Positions 25,095 to 33,409 of a stretch of 39,884 bases of DNA are shown piece by piece. The stretch comes from Bacteroidota bacterium. GTDB taxonomy: Bacteria > Bacteroidota > Bacteroidia > Chitinophagales > Saprospiraceae. Each line of letters opens with the position of its first letter. Position 1 is the stretch's first letter. The DNA lies in contig JAHEAQ010000045.1 in NCBI GenBank assembly GCA_024642705.1, forward strand, positions 1 through 39,884, in the 5' to 3' direction. The notes beneath the pieces were generated by a model. The model searched no databases and was not told where the DNA came from. It was given only the letters and a program-made list of their open reading frames with translations. Made by a program: the position numbers and the translations under genes.

Positions 25095-26198
25095 TTATTC
25101 TGTTATTATTTTATTTAGGATTTCCCAAATATCATTTTGATAATTAACAGGTACTAGAGAAATATCAGGATTGTCACCCATCCTAACAACAATTATGTTC
25201 ATTGAAGGCACAATATTTAGAAGTTGCCCGTTTTTTCCCATCGCTGCAAACATATCTTTAGGTGCATTTTCTGTCAAATTTTTATTGAACGACAATTGCA
25301 ATCCTGGATATATAATTTTCTCTTTCCCATTCAGCCACCATAAATAGCCATAGGAAGGGTTCAAATTTTGAGAAGAATTTGTGGCTTTTTCCAAATAATC
25401 TTCATCATCCAGAATGATTTGATCTTCCCATTTCCCATTATTTAAAACAGTAAGCCCAAATCTTGCCATTGATCTTGCATCACTAAAATAAATGTGATTG
25501 AAATCCAAATAATTCCAAAAACCTTTCATTCCAATCGGATCTCTCAATCTTTTATTGAAATAGCTTTCAAAAGTTTGATTTGTTGCTCCAGTAATAATGC
25601 CATCTAATAAAGTATATGGCGCATTATGGTAAGACCAACGATTGCCAGGGGCGGCTTTTAATGTTAAACATTCAGGATTTGTACAATCAAAATTCAAGCC
25701 TCCATCATCTAATCCTGTGGTCATGGTCAATTGGTGAATTATTTTTATTTTATCTTCATCTGTTTTATTCAATGAGGTCCATCCTTCACCCAAATATTTC
25801 GATGATCTTTCATCAATATTTAGAAAGCCATCCTCTTGAGCTTGCCCAATTAAAAATGAAGTTAATGTTTTGCCTGCCGAAGCCCAATACCAAGTACTGT
25901 TTTTGTCGAATTCTTGTCCAAGAAGGTCTTTTCCCCAGTATTCTTCAATTACAATTTTTCCATTTTTTAAAACTATAAACGCCCTTGTATCGCCTTGCTC
26001 CAATAAGTTTAAAAGTTCAGGAAGTTCATTTTTATTCCAACCCAAGCTGTCCATGGCAATAGTTTGCCAGGTACTACTATTCAATGGAGGAAAATATAAT
26101 CCGTCCTCAGATTGAGGCCAATCGGTATCGTTATTTTTAAATTTATCGCAAGCATTGAAAAAAATTACGATAAACATAAAGATGAAAATAATCCTCAT
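25095..26198 (-). CDS. serine hydrolase of the beta-lactamase/penicillin-binding fold, lipoprotein
   Basis: 367 residues. An export signal ends in FFNAC, so Cys17 is a likely lipid anchor. The class C/esterase motif S-x-x-K is S107-A-G-K110 in YWASAGKTLTS, and the Y-x-N motif is Y190-H-N192. The third motif (K-T-G or H-x-G) is not clear, with GKNGQLLNIVPS in its place. Such proteins are esterases, D-aminopeptidases or carboxypeptidases more often than true beta-lactamases, so resistance should not be inferred. It is separated from a predicted small RNA terminator by 147 bp and followed by the ABC exporter. Confidence 0.88.
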   Translation of the reverse strand: MRIIFIFMFIVIFFNACDKFKNNDTDWPQSEDGLYFPPLNSSTWQTIAMDSLGWNKNELPELLNLLEQGDTRAFIVLKNGKIVIEEYWGKDLLGQEFDKNSTWYWASAGKTLTSFLIGQAQEDGFLNIDERSSKYLGEGWTSLNKTDEDKIKIIHQLTMTTGLDDGGLNFDCTNPECLTLKAAPGNRWSYHNAPYTLLDGIITGATNQTFESYFNKRLRDPIGMKGFWNYLDFNHIYFSDARSMARFGLTVLNNGKWEDQIILDDEDYLEKATNSSQNLNPSYGYLWWLNGKEKIIYPGLQLSFNKNLTENAPKDMFAAMGKNGQLLNIVPSMNIIVVRMGDNPDISLVPVNYQNDIWEILNKIITE

Positions 26199-26343
26199 TT
26201 GAACTAATTTAAATATTTGACTGAATAATTGGCAAAAAGTTTAATGAGCAATGTTCTAGTGCTCCATTATATAGAGGATAAAGTCGGTGAAATATTAAAC
26301 GGATTGAAATAATAAAATATTTTTCTGAGGATGTTGGTTAGCT

Positions 26344-26527
26344 TAAAAATAAAACAAGAAGCCAGGCAGAATGGAAAATGGCCTGGCTTCTAAAAAAATA
26401 TTAAACCCCAAATATTTGATCGGCATTCAACAGAGTGTTTCAACTATTTGAATCACTTATTGAACTAATTAAGTTTTGTGAATTGATTTTTCAATTCTTT
26501 TTTATAATCTTATAATTTCATAATTCT
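26344..26527 (-). ncRNA. predicted small RNA or terminated leader, about 180 nt
   Basis: Between a minus-strand promoter box (26533-26540) and a strong hairpin terminator (26357-26391) there is no open frame longer than a few codons. The predicted RNA would start near 26527 and end in the T-rich stretch near 26344. An internal hairpin GAATTG/CAATTC lies in it. The next gene on the same strand, the serine hydrolase, begins at 26198, so the unit could also be a long leader with a premature terminator. Ends are estimated from the motif positions. Confidence 0.4.
26345..26391 (-). terminator. hairpin terminator without an upstream gene
   Basis: A perfect 11-bp stem (AGAAGCCAGGC at 26357-26367 and GCCTGGCTTCT at 26381-26391) with a 13-nt loop. 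Read on the minus strand it is followed by TTGTTTTATTTTT; on the plus strand only A residues follow, so it works for minus-strand transcripts. No annotated gene ends here. Confidence 0.7.
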
Positions 26528-26532
26528 TACAA

Positions 26533-26540
26533 CAAATATA
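26533..26540 (-). promoter_or_regulatory. Bacteroidota -7 promoter box (TATATTTG) for the predicted small RNA
   Basis: CAAATATA on the plus strand is an exact TAnnTTTG on the minus strand. It lies 142 bp upstream of the hairpin terminator and 22 bp downstream of a CRP-like palindrome. No clear -33 TTG is present, as might be expected for an activator-dependent promoter. Confidence 0.45.
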
Positions 26541-26561
26541 AATCAAGGCTAAATGATTTGT

Positions 26562-26577
26562 AGTGATTAAAATCACA
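26562..26577. promoter_or_regulatory. CRP/FNR-like operator palindrome
   Basis: AGTGATTAAAATCACA matches the CRP-type pattern TGTGA-N6-TCACA in nine of ten positions; the core GTGATT-AA-AATCAC is a perfect palindrome. Its centre is about 42 bp upstream of the transcription start expected from the TATATTTG box, the usual place for a class II activator site. Which Crp/Fnr-family protein would bind is unknown. Confidence 0.45.
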
Positions 26578-26704
26578 TAAAAGAATGATTCGCATGTTCT
26601 TTTTATAATGTTGAAATACTTTAAGATGAATAATGTTTTCTAGATTTTAAAAGTTATAAAATCACTTAAAATATGAATAGTATTTTGCGATTTCAATAAT
26701 AATT

Positions 26705-26835
26705 CACTTGCGAGGTTCGCCTATTCAATAAATTGGGTTTAAGTATTAAATACTAAGAAAACTGACCTGCAAGGTTGTTTACTTAAAGAAGCAATTGTAT
26801 TCTATTTTTATTTCGGAAACTAACCTGCAAGGTTG
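26705..26835. repeat. evenly spaced ACCTGCAAGGTT-type repeats
   Basis: Three copies of a 12-15 bp motif occur about 59 bp apart: ACTTGCGAGGTT near 26706, ACCTGCAAGGTT at 26765 and ACCTGCAAGGTT at 26823, with the last two identical over 13 bp and followed by G. A fourth, poor copy (CCCTGCAA) lies near 26899. The DNA between copies is not conserved. The array lies about 215 bp before the BlaI gene. Confidence 0.5.
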
Positions 26836-27051
26836 ATTTTTCAGACGGATTTATTAAGTTAATTTAGATTTTTTTAATAAAATCTAAAAATGAATTCACC
26901 CTGCAATATTTTATGATGAACAGAAAAAGATTGGGAATATCGTTAATATTAAAATGATTTAGCAATAAATAAATGGATATAAAAGAATAAAACAATAAAT
27001 ATAATTATAAATTTAGTTGCATAGCTTAAAAATTAGTTATACATTTATTTT

Positions 27052-27414
27052 ATGGAAAAGTTAACTAAAGCTGAAGAGGAAATAATGCAATTGTTTTGGG
27101 CGCATGGTCCAAGTACTGTTAGCCAATTGATAAATGCCATGGATGAAGTAAAGCCTCCCCATTCTACAGTTTCTACATTTGTAAGAATTCTGGAAAAGAA
27201 GGGCTTCGTAGATCACAAAGCATATGGACGTACTTACGAATATTTTCCCATAATTGAAAAAGCAACCTATTCCAAGTTCTCAATTAAGAAATTGGTTGGA
27301 AATTATTTTGATGGGTCTCTAAATTCATTGGTTTCTTTCTTAGTCAAAGAAGAAAATTTAAGCTTAAAGGATTTAACAAATATTATTAACGACCTTAATG
27401 AAGATGAAAAATGA
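27052..27414 (+). CDS. BlaI/MecI/CopY family transcriptional repressor
   Basis: 120 residues. The N-terminal winged helix (about 1-75) has the family pattern LTKAEEEIMQLFW, then PPHSTVSTFVRILEKKGFV for the recognition helix, then an AYGRTYEYFPII wing. The C-terminal dimerisation helix includes LNSLVSFLVKEENLSLKDL, where staphylococcal BlaI is cleaved on induction. It should bind an operator as a dimer and be released when the M56 protein encoded next signals. The stop codon overlaps the start of that gene by 4 bp (ATGA). An imperfect promoter box TACATTTA lies at 27040-27047, very close to the ATG. Confidence 0.93.
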   Translation: MEKLTKAEEEIMQLFWAHGPSTVSQLINAMDEVKPPHSTVSTFVRILEKKGFVDHKAYGRTYEYFPIIEKATYSKFSIKKLVGNYFDGSLNSLVSFLVKEENLSLKDLTNIINDLNEDEK

Positions 27415-30407
27415 TAGCATACATTCTTAAAGTTACTTTGTGCTGGCTTTTCTTTTATGGCATTTACGAGCTATTTCTTAAGAAAAAAACATTTTTTACT
27501 GCCAATAGATCTTATTTACTCATCACGTTATTAGTCGGAGTATTACTTCCTTTATTGGAATTCATTCCATGGAAAAATGATTCAAATGTAGCTTATGTTA
27601 TTTACCCTTTATTGATGGAGATTGATGATATTCAAGCTGTTGCAGTTTCAAAAGCAGAAGATTCATTCAATTTTATCACTTTGCTTTATTTAATTTATGC
27701 AATTGGTTTTATCATTAGTTTGATTAGATTAATTCTTGGAATAAGCAAAATTGTAGACCTATATAGGATATCAGAAAAAATAAATAACCTATCATATATA
27801 TTGGTTCTTACTGATCAAATCCATTTGCCATTTTCTTTTTTTAAATGGGTTTTCATGAGCAAAAAATTAAATCTTAAGGAAGATATAGAACAAGTCATTG
27901 AACATGAAATTGAGCACATTAAAGGGAGGCACAGCATTGACATTCTGTTAACAGAAGCTTTGAAAGTCGTTTTTTGGTGCAGTCCCATGATTTATTTTTA
28001 CAAAAATGCATTGAAAGAGATTCATGAATTTCTAGCAGACAACATTGTAATTAAGAAAACAAATAAAATTTCATACAAAAAATTATTGCTAAACCAAACC
28101 AATAATGGTTTGCAAATGGCTTTAACGCATCAATTCTTTAATTCACATTTAAAAAACAGATTAAAAATGATCAATCAAAAACGCTCAGGACGTCCGAACT
28201 TAGTTATGTATGCTTTTGGCATCCCAGTGTTGTTGCTTTTATTATTTGCATTTACTTACTCCATTACAGACAGCAAAACAATATTTGAATCAAATGAAAT
28301 AGCTGAACAGAATCAAGCGATTATTCTTGATACTGTTCCAGGCAAATCTTTTACAATTGCTGATAATGCAGAATTGTTTAAGGTTGTAGAAGAAATGCCT
28401 AGGTTTCCTGGATGTGAAGACATTGTAGGAGATGAAAAAGCTAAGGAGGAATGTTCTAAGCAAAAAATGCTGGAATTCATTTACAAAAATATAAAGTATC
28501 CTTCCGAAGCACGTTCACAAGGTATCGAAGGAATAAATGTGGTTCAATTTGTTGTGACAAAGTCTGGTGATATAGCAAACATTAAATTGGTCCGAGACAT
28601 TGGTGGAAGCACCGGTGAGCAGAGCACAGGAGTTGTGGAGATGATGAATAGTATGCCATTAAAATGGATACCAGGAAAACAAAGAGGCCAAATAGTTAAT
28701 GTGCAATATACTTTACCAATTAGGTTTGCACTGGATGAAAGTGAGGTAACAAAAAAACCTATCCACCTCGCTGATGATGCTGAATTGTTTAAGATTGTAG
28801 AAGAAATGCCTAGATTTCCTGGATGTGAAGACATTGTAGCAGATGAAAAAGCAAAGGAGGAATGTTCTAAGCAAAAAATGCTGGAATTCATTTACAAAAA
28901 TATAAAGTATCCTTCCGAAGCACGATCACAAGGTATTGAAGGAATAAATATAGTGCAATTTGTTGTGACAAAGTCAGGTGATATCGCAAACATTAAATTG
29001 TTAAGGGACATAGGAGGAAGTACAGGTGAACAGAGCACAGGAGTTGTAGAGATGATGAATAGTATGCCATTAAAATGGATACCAGGAAAACAAAGAGGCC
29101 AAATAGTTAATGTGCAATATACTTTACCAATTAAATTCAAACTAAGTGATGATGACGCTTCAGTTGAACCTAAAGCTGAAAAAAGTGGAAGTAGTGTAAA
29201 TGTTTATAATTCTAATCAAAATATTGAAAAGACTGCTCCTAAAGCTTATATTGTTGTAGATGATAAGCCATATAATTTGGACTTAGAATCAATTGATCCT
29301 GAAGACATAGAATCTGTGAACATTCTAAAAGGGGCTGCTGCACTACAGAAATATGGAGAAAAAGGAAAAAATGGGGTAATTGAAATTCGTACCAAATCAG
29401 AGAAAATCGTTAATGACAAATCTAATTCAGTGCCTAAAGATGTTGCAAAAATAATTTTAGAAGCAACTCCTTTATATATCGTTGATGAAGTTGAAATTGC
29501 TTCAGAAGAATTTGCTTTAATCAATCCTGATGAAATTCAATCTATTTCTGTCTTAAAAGGTGAAAGTGCTCGAGAAAAGTATGGTGAAAAAGGAGTTGAT
29601 GGGGTCATTGAAATTACTTCCAAGGCTTTTGCTTTTGAAAAAACAGCTTTTTTATCAAACAAAAATGACTCGCCTGCATATTTTCCAGGTTGTAGCACAA
29701 TTCAAAATCCTGCAGAAAAAATAGCTTGTTCCAATCAAAAGTTGTTAGAGTTTATTTATAGCAATCTGAAATATCCCAAAAATGCAAAAGACAATAGTGT
29801 CGAAGGTCTAGTCGTAAGTTCTTTTTTAATCAATCTAGATGGATCGATTTCAGATATTAAGTTGAAAAGAGATTTGGGTTTTGGAACTGGAAATGAAGTA
29901 ATAAAGATCGTTGAATTGATGAATTCTCAAGGTGTCAAATGGGAACCTGCCATAAAAGATGGAAAAGCTATTAGCATGGAATTCACTTTGCCAGTTAATT
30001 TTAAATTGGAAGATCCTGAAAAAGTGAATACTAAAATTTCAGATTGTGATCAAATCAAAAACGAATCTGAAAGAATGAAATGTAGAGCAGAAAAAGAGGT
30101 TATGGTTAAGAATGCAATAGGTCAAATTGGAAAAGAAGATGATAAATTGAAACTTATTTTGAAATCTTATGAAGCTTTTCCCAATCCAAACAGAGGTATT
30201 ATAAATCTTAAATTTGAAGCAGAAGCAATCCCCGTTAACATTCAAATAGTGGATTTTTCAGGTAAAGTCATTTGGAAAAAAGAAATTGAAAATTTTAACG
30301 GAATTTTCAATGAGGCAATTGAATTAGACAATGCTTATAAAGGAGTAGTTTTGCTTCATATCAATCAAAACAATAAAATTATATCAAAAAAAATAATTGT
30401 AGATTAA
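27411..30407 (+). CDS. BlaR1-like M56 metalloprotease fused to three TonB domains, two plug-like motifs and a T9SS-like tail
   Basis: 998 residues. Residues 1-290 are a BlaR1/M56 peptidase: helices near the start and at about 90-110, the zinc motif HEIEH (165-169), and a helix at about 265-285. The periplasmic part is then a chain: TonB C-terminal domain 1 (about 320-437), an almost identical domain 2 (about 457-574), plug-like motif 1 (IESVNILKGAAALQKYGEKG), plug-like motif 2 (IQSISVLKGESAREKYGEKG), a diverged TonB domain 3 (about 757-865), and a C-terminal domain that begins SYEAFPNPNRGIINLKFE and looks like a type IX sorting signal. It probably senses an envelope signal and triggers cleavage of the BlaI repressor. 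Confidence 0.88.
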   Translation: MIAYILKVTLCWLFFYGIYELFLKKKTFFTANRSYLLITLLVGVLLPLLEFIPWKNDSNVAYVIYPLLMEIDDIQAVAVSKAEDSFNFITLLYLIYAIGFIISLIRLILGISKIVDLYRISEKINNLSYILVLTDQIHLPFSFFKWVFMSKKLNLKEDIEQVIEHEIEHIKGRHSIDILLTEALKVVFWCSPMIYFYKNALKEIHEFLADNIVIKKTNKISYKKLLLNQTNNGLQMALTHQFFNSHLKNRLKMINQKRSGRPNLVMYAFGIPVLLLLLFAFTYSITDSKTIFESNEIAEQNQAIILDTVPGKSFTIADNAELFKVVEEMPRFPGCEDIVGDEKAKEECSKQKMLEFIYKNIKYPSEARSQGIEGINVVQFVVTKSGDIANIKLVRDIGGSTGEQSTGVVEMMNSMPLKWIPGKQRGQIVNVQYTLPIRFALDESEVTKKPIHLADDAELFKIVEEMPRFPGCEDIVADEKAKEECSKQKMLEFIYKNIKYPSEARSQGIEGINIVQFVVTKSGDIANIKLLRDIGGSTGEQSTGVVEMMNSMPLKWIPGKQRGQIVNVQYTLPIKFKLSDDDASVEPKAEKSGSSVNVYNSNQNIEKTAPKAYIVVDDKPYNLDLESIDPEDIESVNILKGAAALQKYGEKGKNGVIEIRTKSEKIVNDKSNSVPKDVAKIILEATPLYIVDEVEIASEEFALINPDEIQSISVLKGESAREKYGEKGVDGVIEITSKAFAFEKTAFLSNKNDSPAYFPGCSTIQNPAEKIACSNQKLLEFIYSNLKYPKNAKDNSVEGLVVSSFLINLDGSISDIKLKRDLGFGTGNEVIKIVELMNSQGVKWEPAIKDGKAISMEFTLPVNFKLEDPEKVNTKISDCDQIKNESERMKCRAEKEVMVKNAIGQIGKEDDKLKLILKSYEAFPNPNRGIINLKFEAEAIPVNIQIVDFSGKVIWKKEIENFNGIFNEAIELDNAYKGVVLLHINQNNKIISKKIIVD
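28360..29133 (+). repeat. in-frame tandem duplication of a TonB domain (411-bp period)
   Basis: The segments 28360-28722 and 28771-29133 are nearly identical at the DNA level, offset by exactly 411 bp (137 codons). Most differences are single synonymous or conservative changes, so the copy is recent or kept alike by gene conversion. The third TonB domain further down is much more diverged. Confidence 0.92.
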
Positions 30408-30452
30408 TCTGACTCATTAAGGGCAAAAGAAACATAACTAAGTCGGAAGACT

Positions 30453-30486
30453 AGGGTGGATTATCATAGGTAATTCACCCTTTTTT
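30453..30486 (+). terminator. intrinsic terminator of the blaI-blaR1 operon
   Basis: An 11-bp stem (AGGGTGGATTA / TAATTCACCCT, with one G-U pair) and a 7-nt loop, followed by six T. It lies 46 bp after the BlaR1-like stop codon. Confidence 0.85.
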
Positions 30487-30612
30487 GAGTATTTTACCTT
30501 TTATTGGTGTGCATTCATTTACAGTGTCATAGATGAAGTAATTGCTTATCTATTAAATCGTCTGATCTTATAACAAATAAATCTTGGGAAATTTGGTATT
30601 AATTTTCAAATC

Positions 30613-30966
30613 TCACTTTTTTTGATCTACTACTGTTCTTAGATTTGAACCAATATAACTACCTAACATTGCAAGAATTCCGCCAATCAAACCAGTAATT
30701 GAAACTAAAATTGTAGAGCCAAGCCCTCCAAAAAGCAATCCTATTTTAGTACTTAATATATGTTGATTTTCTACATCTAAAAAAAATGCAACCCCTGCCC
30801 AAAGAAGAAAACCAGCTAAAAATCCAAACATTGTTGATGTACTACTTTTGGGAGTTAGAAAAAAAGCACTTCCTAAAGAAATAAATGCAATAATCCACCA
30901 GGGAGCAATATAATGCATAAGGAAACTTACAAATATGATGATGATAAGATGAAGCCAATATTTCAT
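30613..30966 (-). CDS. small four-helix membrane protein, unknown function
   Basis: 117 residues with about four membrane helices (about 4-20, 23-40, 46-66 and 79-108), with Gly-rich packing in the last one (GLLFGGLGS and GLIGGILAMLGSYIG). There is no signature I can name. The ATG at 30966 lies 2 bp after the penicillin-acylase-family gene, so the two are one operon and it may be an accessory or immunity-like partner of that enzyme; only position supports this. Confidence 0.75.
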   Translation of the reverse strand: MKYWLHLIIIIFVSFLMHYIAPWWIIAFISLGSAFFLTPKSSTSTMFGFLAGFLLWAGVAFFLDVENQHILSTKIGLLFGGLGSTILVSITGLIGGILAMLGSYIGSNLRTVVDQKK

Positions 30967-30968
30967 GA

Positions 30969-33359
30969 TTATTTTTTAATTGTTACAGTTCTGAAAGCAC
31001 TGATTTCTGATGGATTAGATGAATTGTTCAACTCATAGTATTTTCCGGCACTCCAATCATTTACAAAATTATCATAATTTATGCTTCCTGGATTACCGCT
31101 AATTCCGCCGGGGTAAATACCATATGCTTTTATTGGATTATCCATTTCCACGATCATTCTCCATGATGGTCCATTGTATTTGCTAATTGCGTTTGGTGCA
31201 TTGCCATTTCCAGCAGAATTTATCTCTGTTGAACTGAAAGCAGCAATATTTGTCAAATGGTTGATTTGAGTATTTCTTTCATCACTCCAAGGCAAGATTT
31301 TTAGAGTATCAAATCCTATACTTCTAAAAGATTCGTTGATGATATCTACTTTACTTTCAGTCTTTTCTGTTCCTTGCTTATCAAAAAAAGGATGATTATT
31401 GCTGTCTTCCAACATTTCAACCAATCTAAAAGCTTCAGGATATGGCAAATCGATTTCCTTTCTGAGTGTGATTATTTCATCGAAAGTACTGGAATAAAAA
31501 GCATCCCACCATTTCTCAAAATAAGAGCCTGCAAGAGAATTGATGGAATAATTATAATCCCACATTTTTAGTTGATTGATGATTTCTTTTTCTTTATTAC
31601 TAAGTCCATCTTGAGAAATATTTGCTAATAAAATCGGAAGTACTTCTTCAGCTTTTAAGCTATGCGCATCAAGTTGGAGATTCATCATATCTTCTTTTTT
31701 TATATCCTTCAGTGATTCAAGTTTTCTGTTGATATACCTTCCCCTATAATCTTCGAAACCACCATTATAATAGTATGGATAGGTTTGGTCAGTACTATGT
31801 TGATTGGCAGATGCAACATAATTTCTTGAAGGATTCAATTCTTGAGGCAATTGGTCAAAAGGAATAAAACCATGCCAAGCGTTTATAGATTTTGAGCCAT
31901 CTTGAATAAATCGACCTTGTTGGCTAGTTTTAATAGGTAAATTTCCTGTGACATTCATTGCTATTTCACCTTTTTTTGAGCTGAAAATAAAATTTTGTGC
32001 AGGAGCGCTAAATGTTTTTAATGCCTCTTTAAAAGAAGCATAATTTTTTGCCTTATTAATATTTAAATAAATTTCAATTTCTTGAGGAGATGGCGAATCA
32101 TGAGATACCCATCTCATAGCAAGATCAGTATCCTTATTTTGCTCCTTTCTTATTGGACCCCAACTTGTGTAGAGGACAGTGTCATTGAAAATTTTATCTC
32201 CTTTTACTCGAAATTGTTCAATGACTTTCTCAGTTTCATATTCTTTGTTATCAATGATGTAATGGGTTTTTGAACCATCTTTCCATTTAACTTTATATAT
32301 ATCCAAAACATCATGACCTGCATTGGTTTGACCCCATGCGATATCCTCATTGAATCCAAGAGTAATACCTGGCATTGCGGGCAAAGAGACTCCATAAGCA
32401 TTCATGTCAGGACACACAAGATGCATTTCAATCCATATGGAAGGCAAACTAAGTTTTAAATGTGGGTCATTGCAAAGTATTGGATTCCCAGAAGCTGTTT
32501 TATTGCCATTTACAGCAAAATTATTGCTTCCAATAAATGGATCATGATCAGTTTTTAGAAGTGTTTTATGAATTTCTGTGACATATTTGCTCACATCTTT
32601 TCGAAACGATGTATCACTTGGATTCCATTTCTTTTCTTGGATGATGGGACTTTGTTTTTTATTGTATTCGGGATATAAATCGTTAAAAACGTCAATACCT
32701 AATTTATTAAGGGCGTTACTATATGCAATATCTTCATACCGATAATTCAAAGTTTTAGCCATTGCCTTAATGAATAAAGCAGTTCTAAAAGGAGACCATT
32801 TTTGGGGTTTATATCCCAATAATTTGAATTCTAATGGATATTCATCATCGGAAAGATTTGAAATATAATGATTGATGCCATTGCAGAATGATGCTATATA
32901 TTTCATTCCCTGCTCATTTTTGGCCCAAGATTTCACGGCAACTTCTGCAGCTCTTGGTATTCCCAATCGTCTTGATTCCATATCTGCAGAAAGTGAAACT
33001 TCACCCAATATTTCTGATGTAGTGCCTTCCATAGCCCGAGTCGTTATATCCATTTGCCAAAGTCTCTCTTTTGCTATTGCATAACCTTGCCCAAATAATA
33101 AATCCTCCATATTTTCAGCATAAATGTGGGGAACACCTCTTTCGTCATATAGAATGTTAACATCTTGCTGTACACCAGAATTCAATATAATTTCATCACT
33201 TTGTTTTATTCTTTCAGCATTTGCCCAAAAACCAGAAAAAGGATTTAAAAATCCACCTATTGGCGGAATACTTGTTTTACCCCTTTTAATTGAAATTGAA
33301 AGTCCATAAATTACAAAAGCTAATAAAAGACTTGAAATAATAATTTTTATATACCGCAT
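30969..33359 (-). CDS. penicillin acylase family N-terminal nucleophile hydrolase
   Basis: 796 residues with a signal-anchor helix (about 3-23). The alpha-chain region contains VNILYDERGVPHIYAENMED and AKERLWQMDITTRAMEGTTSE. The autoprocessing site is G277-S278 in PFIGSNNFAVNG, where S278 becomes the N-terminal nucleophile of the beta chain. Then follow the usual ILCNDPHLKLSLPSIWIEMH and NEDIAWGQTNAGHDV blocks. Family members cleave amide bonds of beta-lactams, N-acyl-homoserine lactones or lipopeptides; the natural substrate here is unknown. It is the first gene of a two-gene operon; its promoter box lies 33 bp upstream. Confidence 0.93.
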   Translation of the reverse strand: MRYIKIIISSLLLAFVIYGLSISIKRGKTSIPPIGGFLNPFSGFWANAERIKQSDEIILNSGVQQDVNILYDERGVPHIYAENMEDLLFGQGYAIAKERLWQMDITTRAMEGTTSEILGEVSLSADMESRRLGIPRAAEVAVKSWAKNEQGMKYIASFCNGINHYISNLSDDEYPLEFKLLGYKPQKWSPFRTALFIKAMAKTLNYRYEDIAYSNALNKLGIDVFNDLYPEYNKKQSPIIQEKKWNPSDTSFRKDVSKYVTEIHKTLLKTDHDPFIGSNNFAVNGNKTASGNPILCNDPHLKLSLPSIWIEMHLVCPDMNAYGVSLPAMPGITLGFNEDIAWGQTNAGHDVLDIYKVKWKDGSKTHYIIDNKEYETEKVIEQFRVKGDKIFNDTVLYTSWGPIRKEQNKDTDLAMRWVSHDSPSPQEIEIYLNINKAKNYASFKEALKTFSAPAQNFIFSSKKGEIAMNVTGNLPIKTSQQGRFIQDGSKSINAWHGFIPFDQLPQELNPSRNYVASANQHSTDQTYPYYYNGGFEDYRGRYINRKLESLKDIKKEDMMNLQLDAHSLKAEEVLPILLANISQDGLSNKEKEIINQLKMWDYNYSINSLAGSYFEKWWDAFYSSTFDEIITLRKEIDLPYPEAFRLVEMLEDSNNHPFFDKQGTEKTESKVDIINESFRSIGFDTLKILPWSDERNTQINHLTNIAAFSSTEINSAGNGNAPNAISKYNGPSWRMIVEMDNPIKAYGIYPGGISGNPGSINYDNFVNDWSAGKYYELNNSSNPSEISAFRTVTIKK

Positions 33360-33391
33360 GCACTAAAATTATGTTTTAAATTGCTAATATT

Positions 33392-33399
33392 CAAAAATA
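33392..33399 (-). promoter_or_regulatory. Bacteroidota -7 promoter box (TATTTTTG)
   Basis: CAAAAATA on the plus strand reads TATTTTTG on the minus strand, an exact TAnnTTTG match, 33 bp before the start of the penicillin acylase family gene, in the 50-bp divergent gap. Confidence 0.5.
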
Positions 33400-33409
33400 T
33401 ATAATTACG

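Noticed and set aside
26705-26835. Regular repeats that could be a CRISPR array
   Set aside because: Only three copies of a 12-15 bp motif, the first one degenerate, with spacers near 45 bp and no cas gene in the window.
28544-29140. Minus-strand open frames inside the BlaR1-like gene
   Set aside because: They mirror the two duplicated TonB domains on the other strand and have no start context or family similarity.
25095-33359. A beta-lactam resistance island (serine hydrolase of beta-lactamase fold, BlaI/BlaR1, penicillin acylase family)
   Set aside because: The hydrolase lacks a clear third beta-lactamase motif, the BlaR1-like protein has TonB domains and no visible penicillin-binding sensor, the acylase family is broad, and the genes are on different strands and transcription units. 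The shared names are not evidence of shared function.
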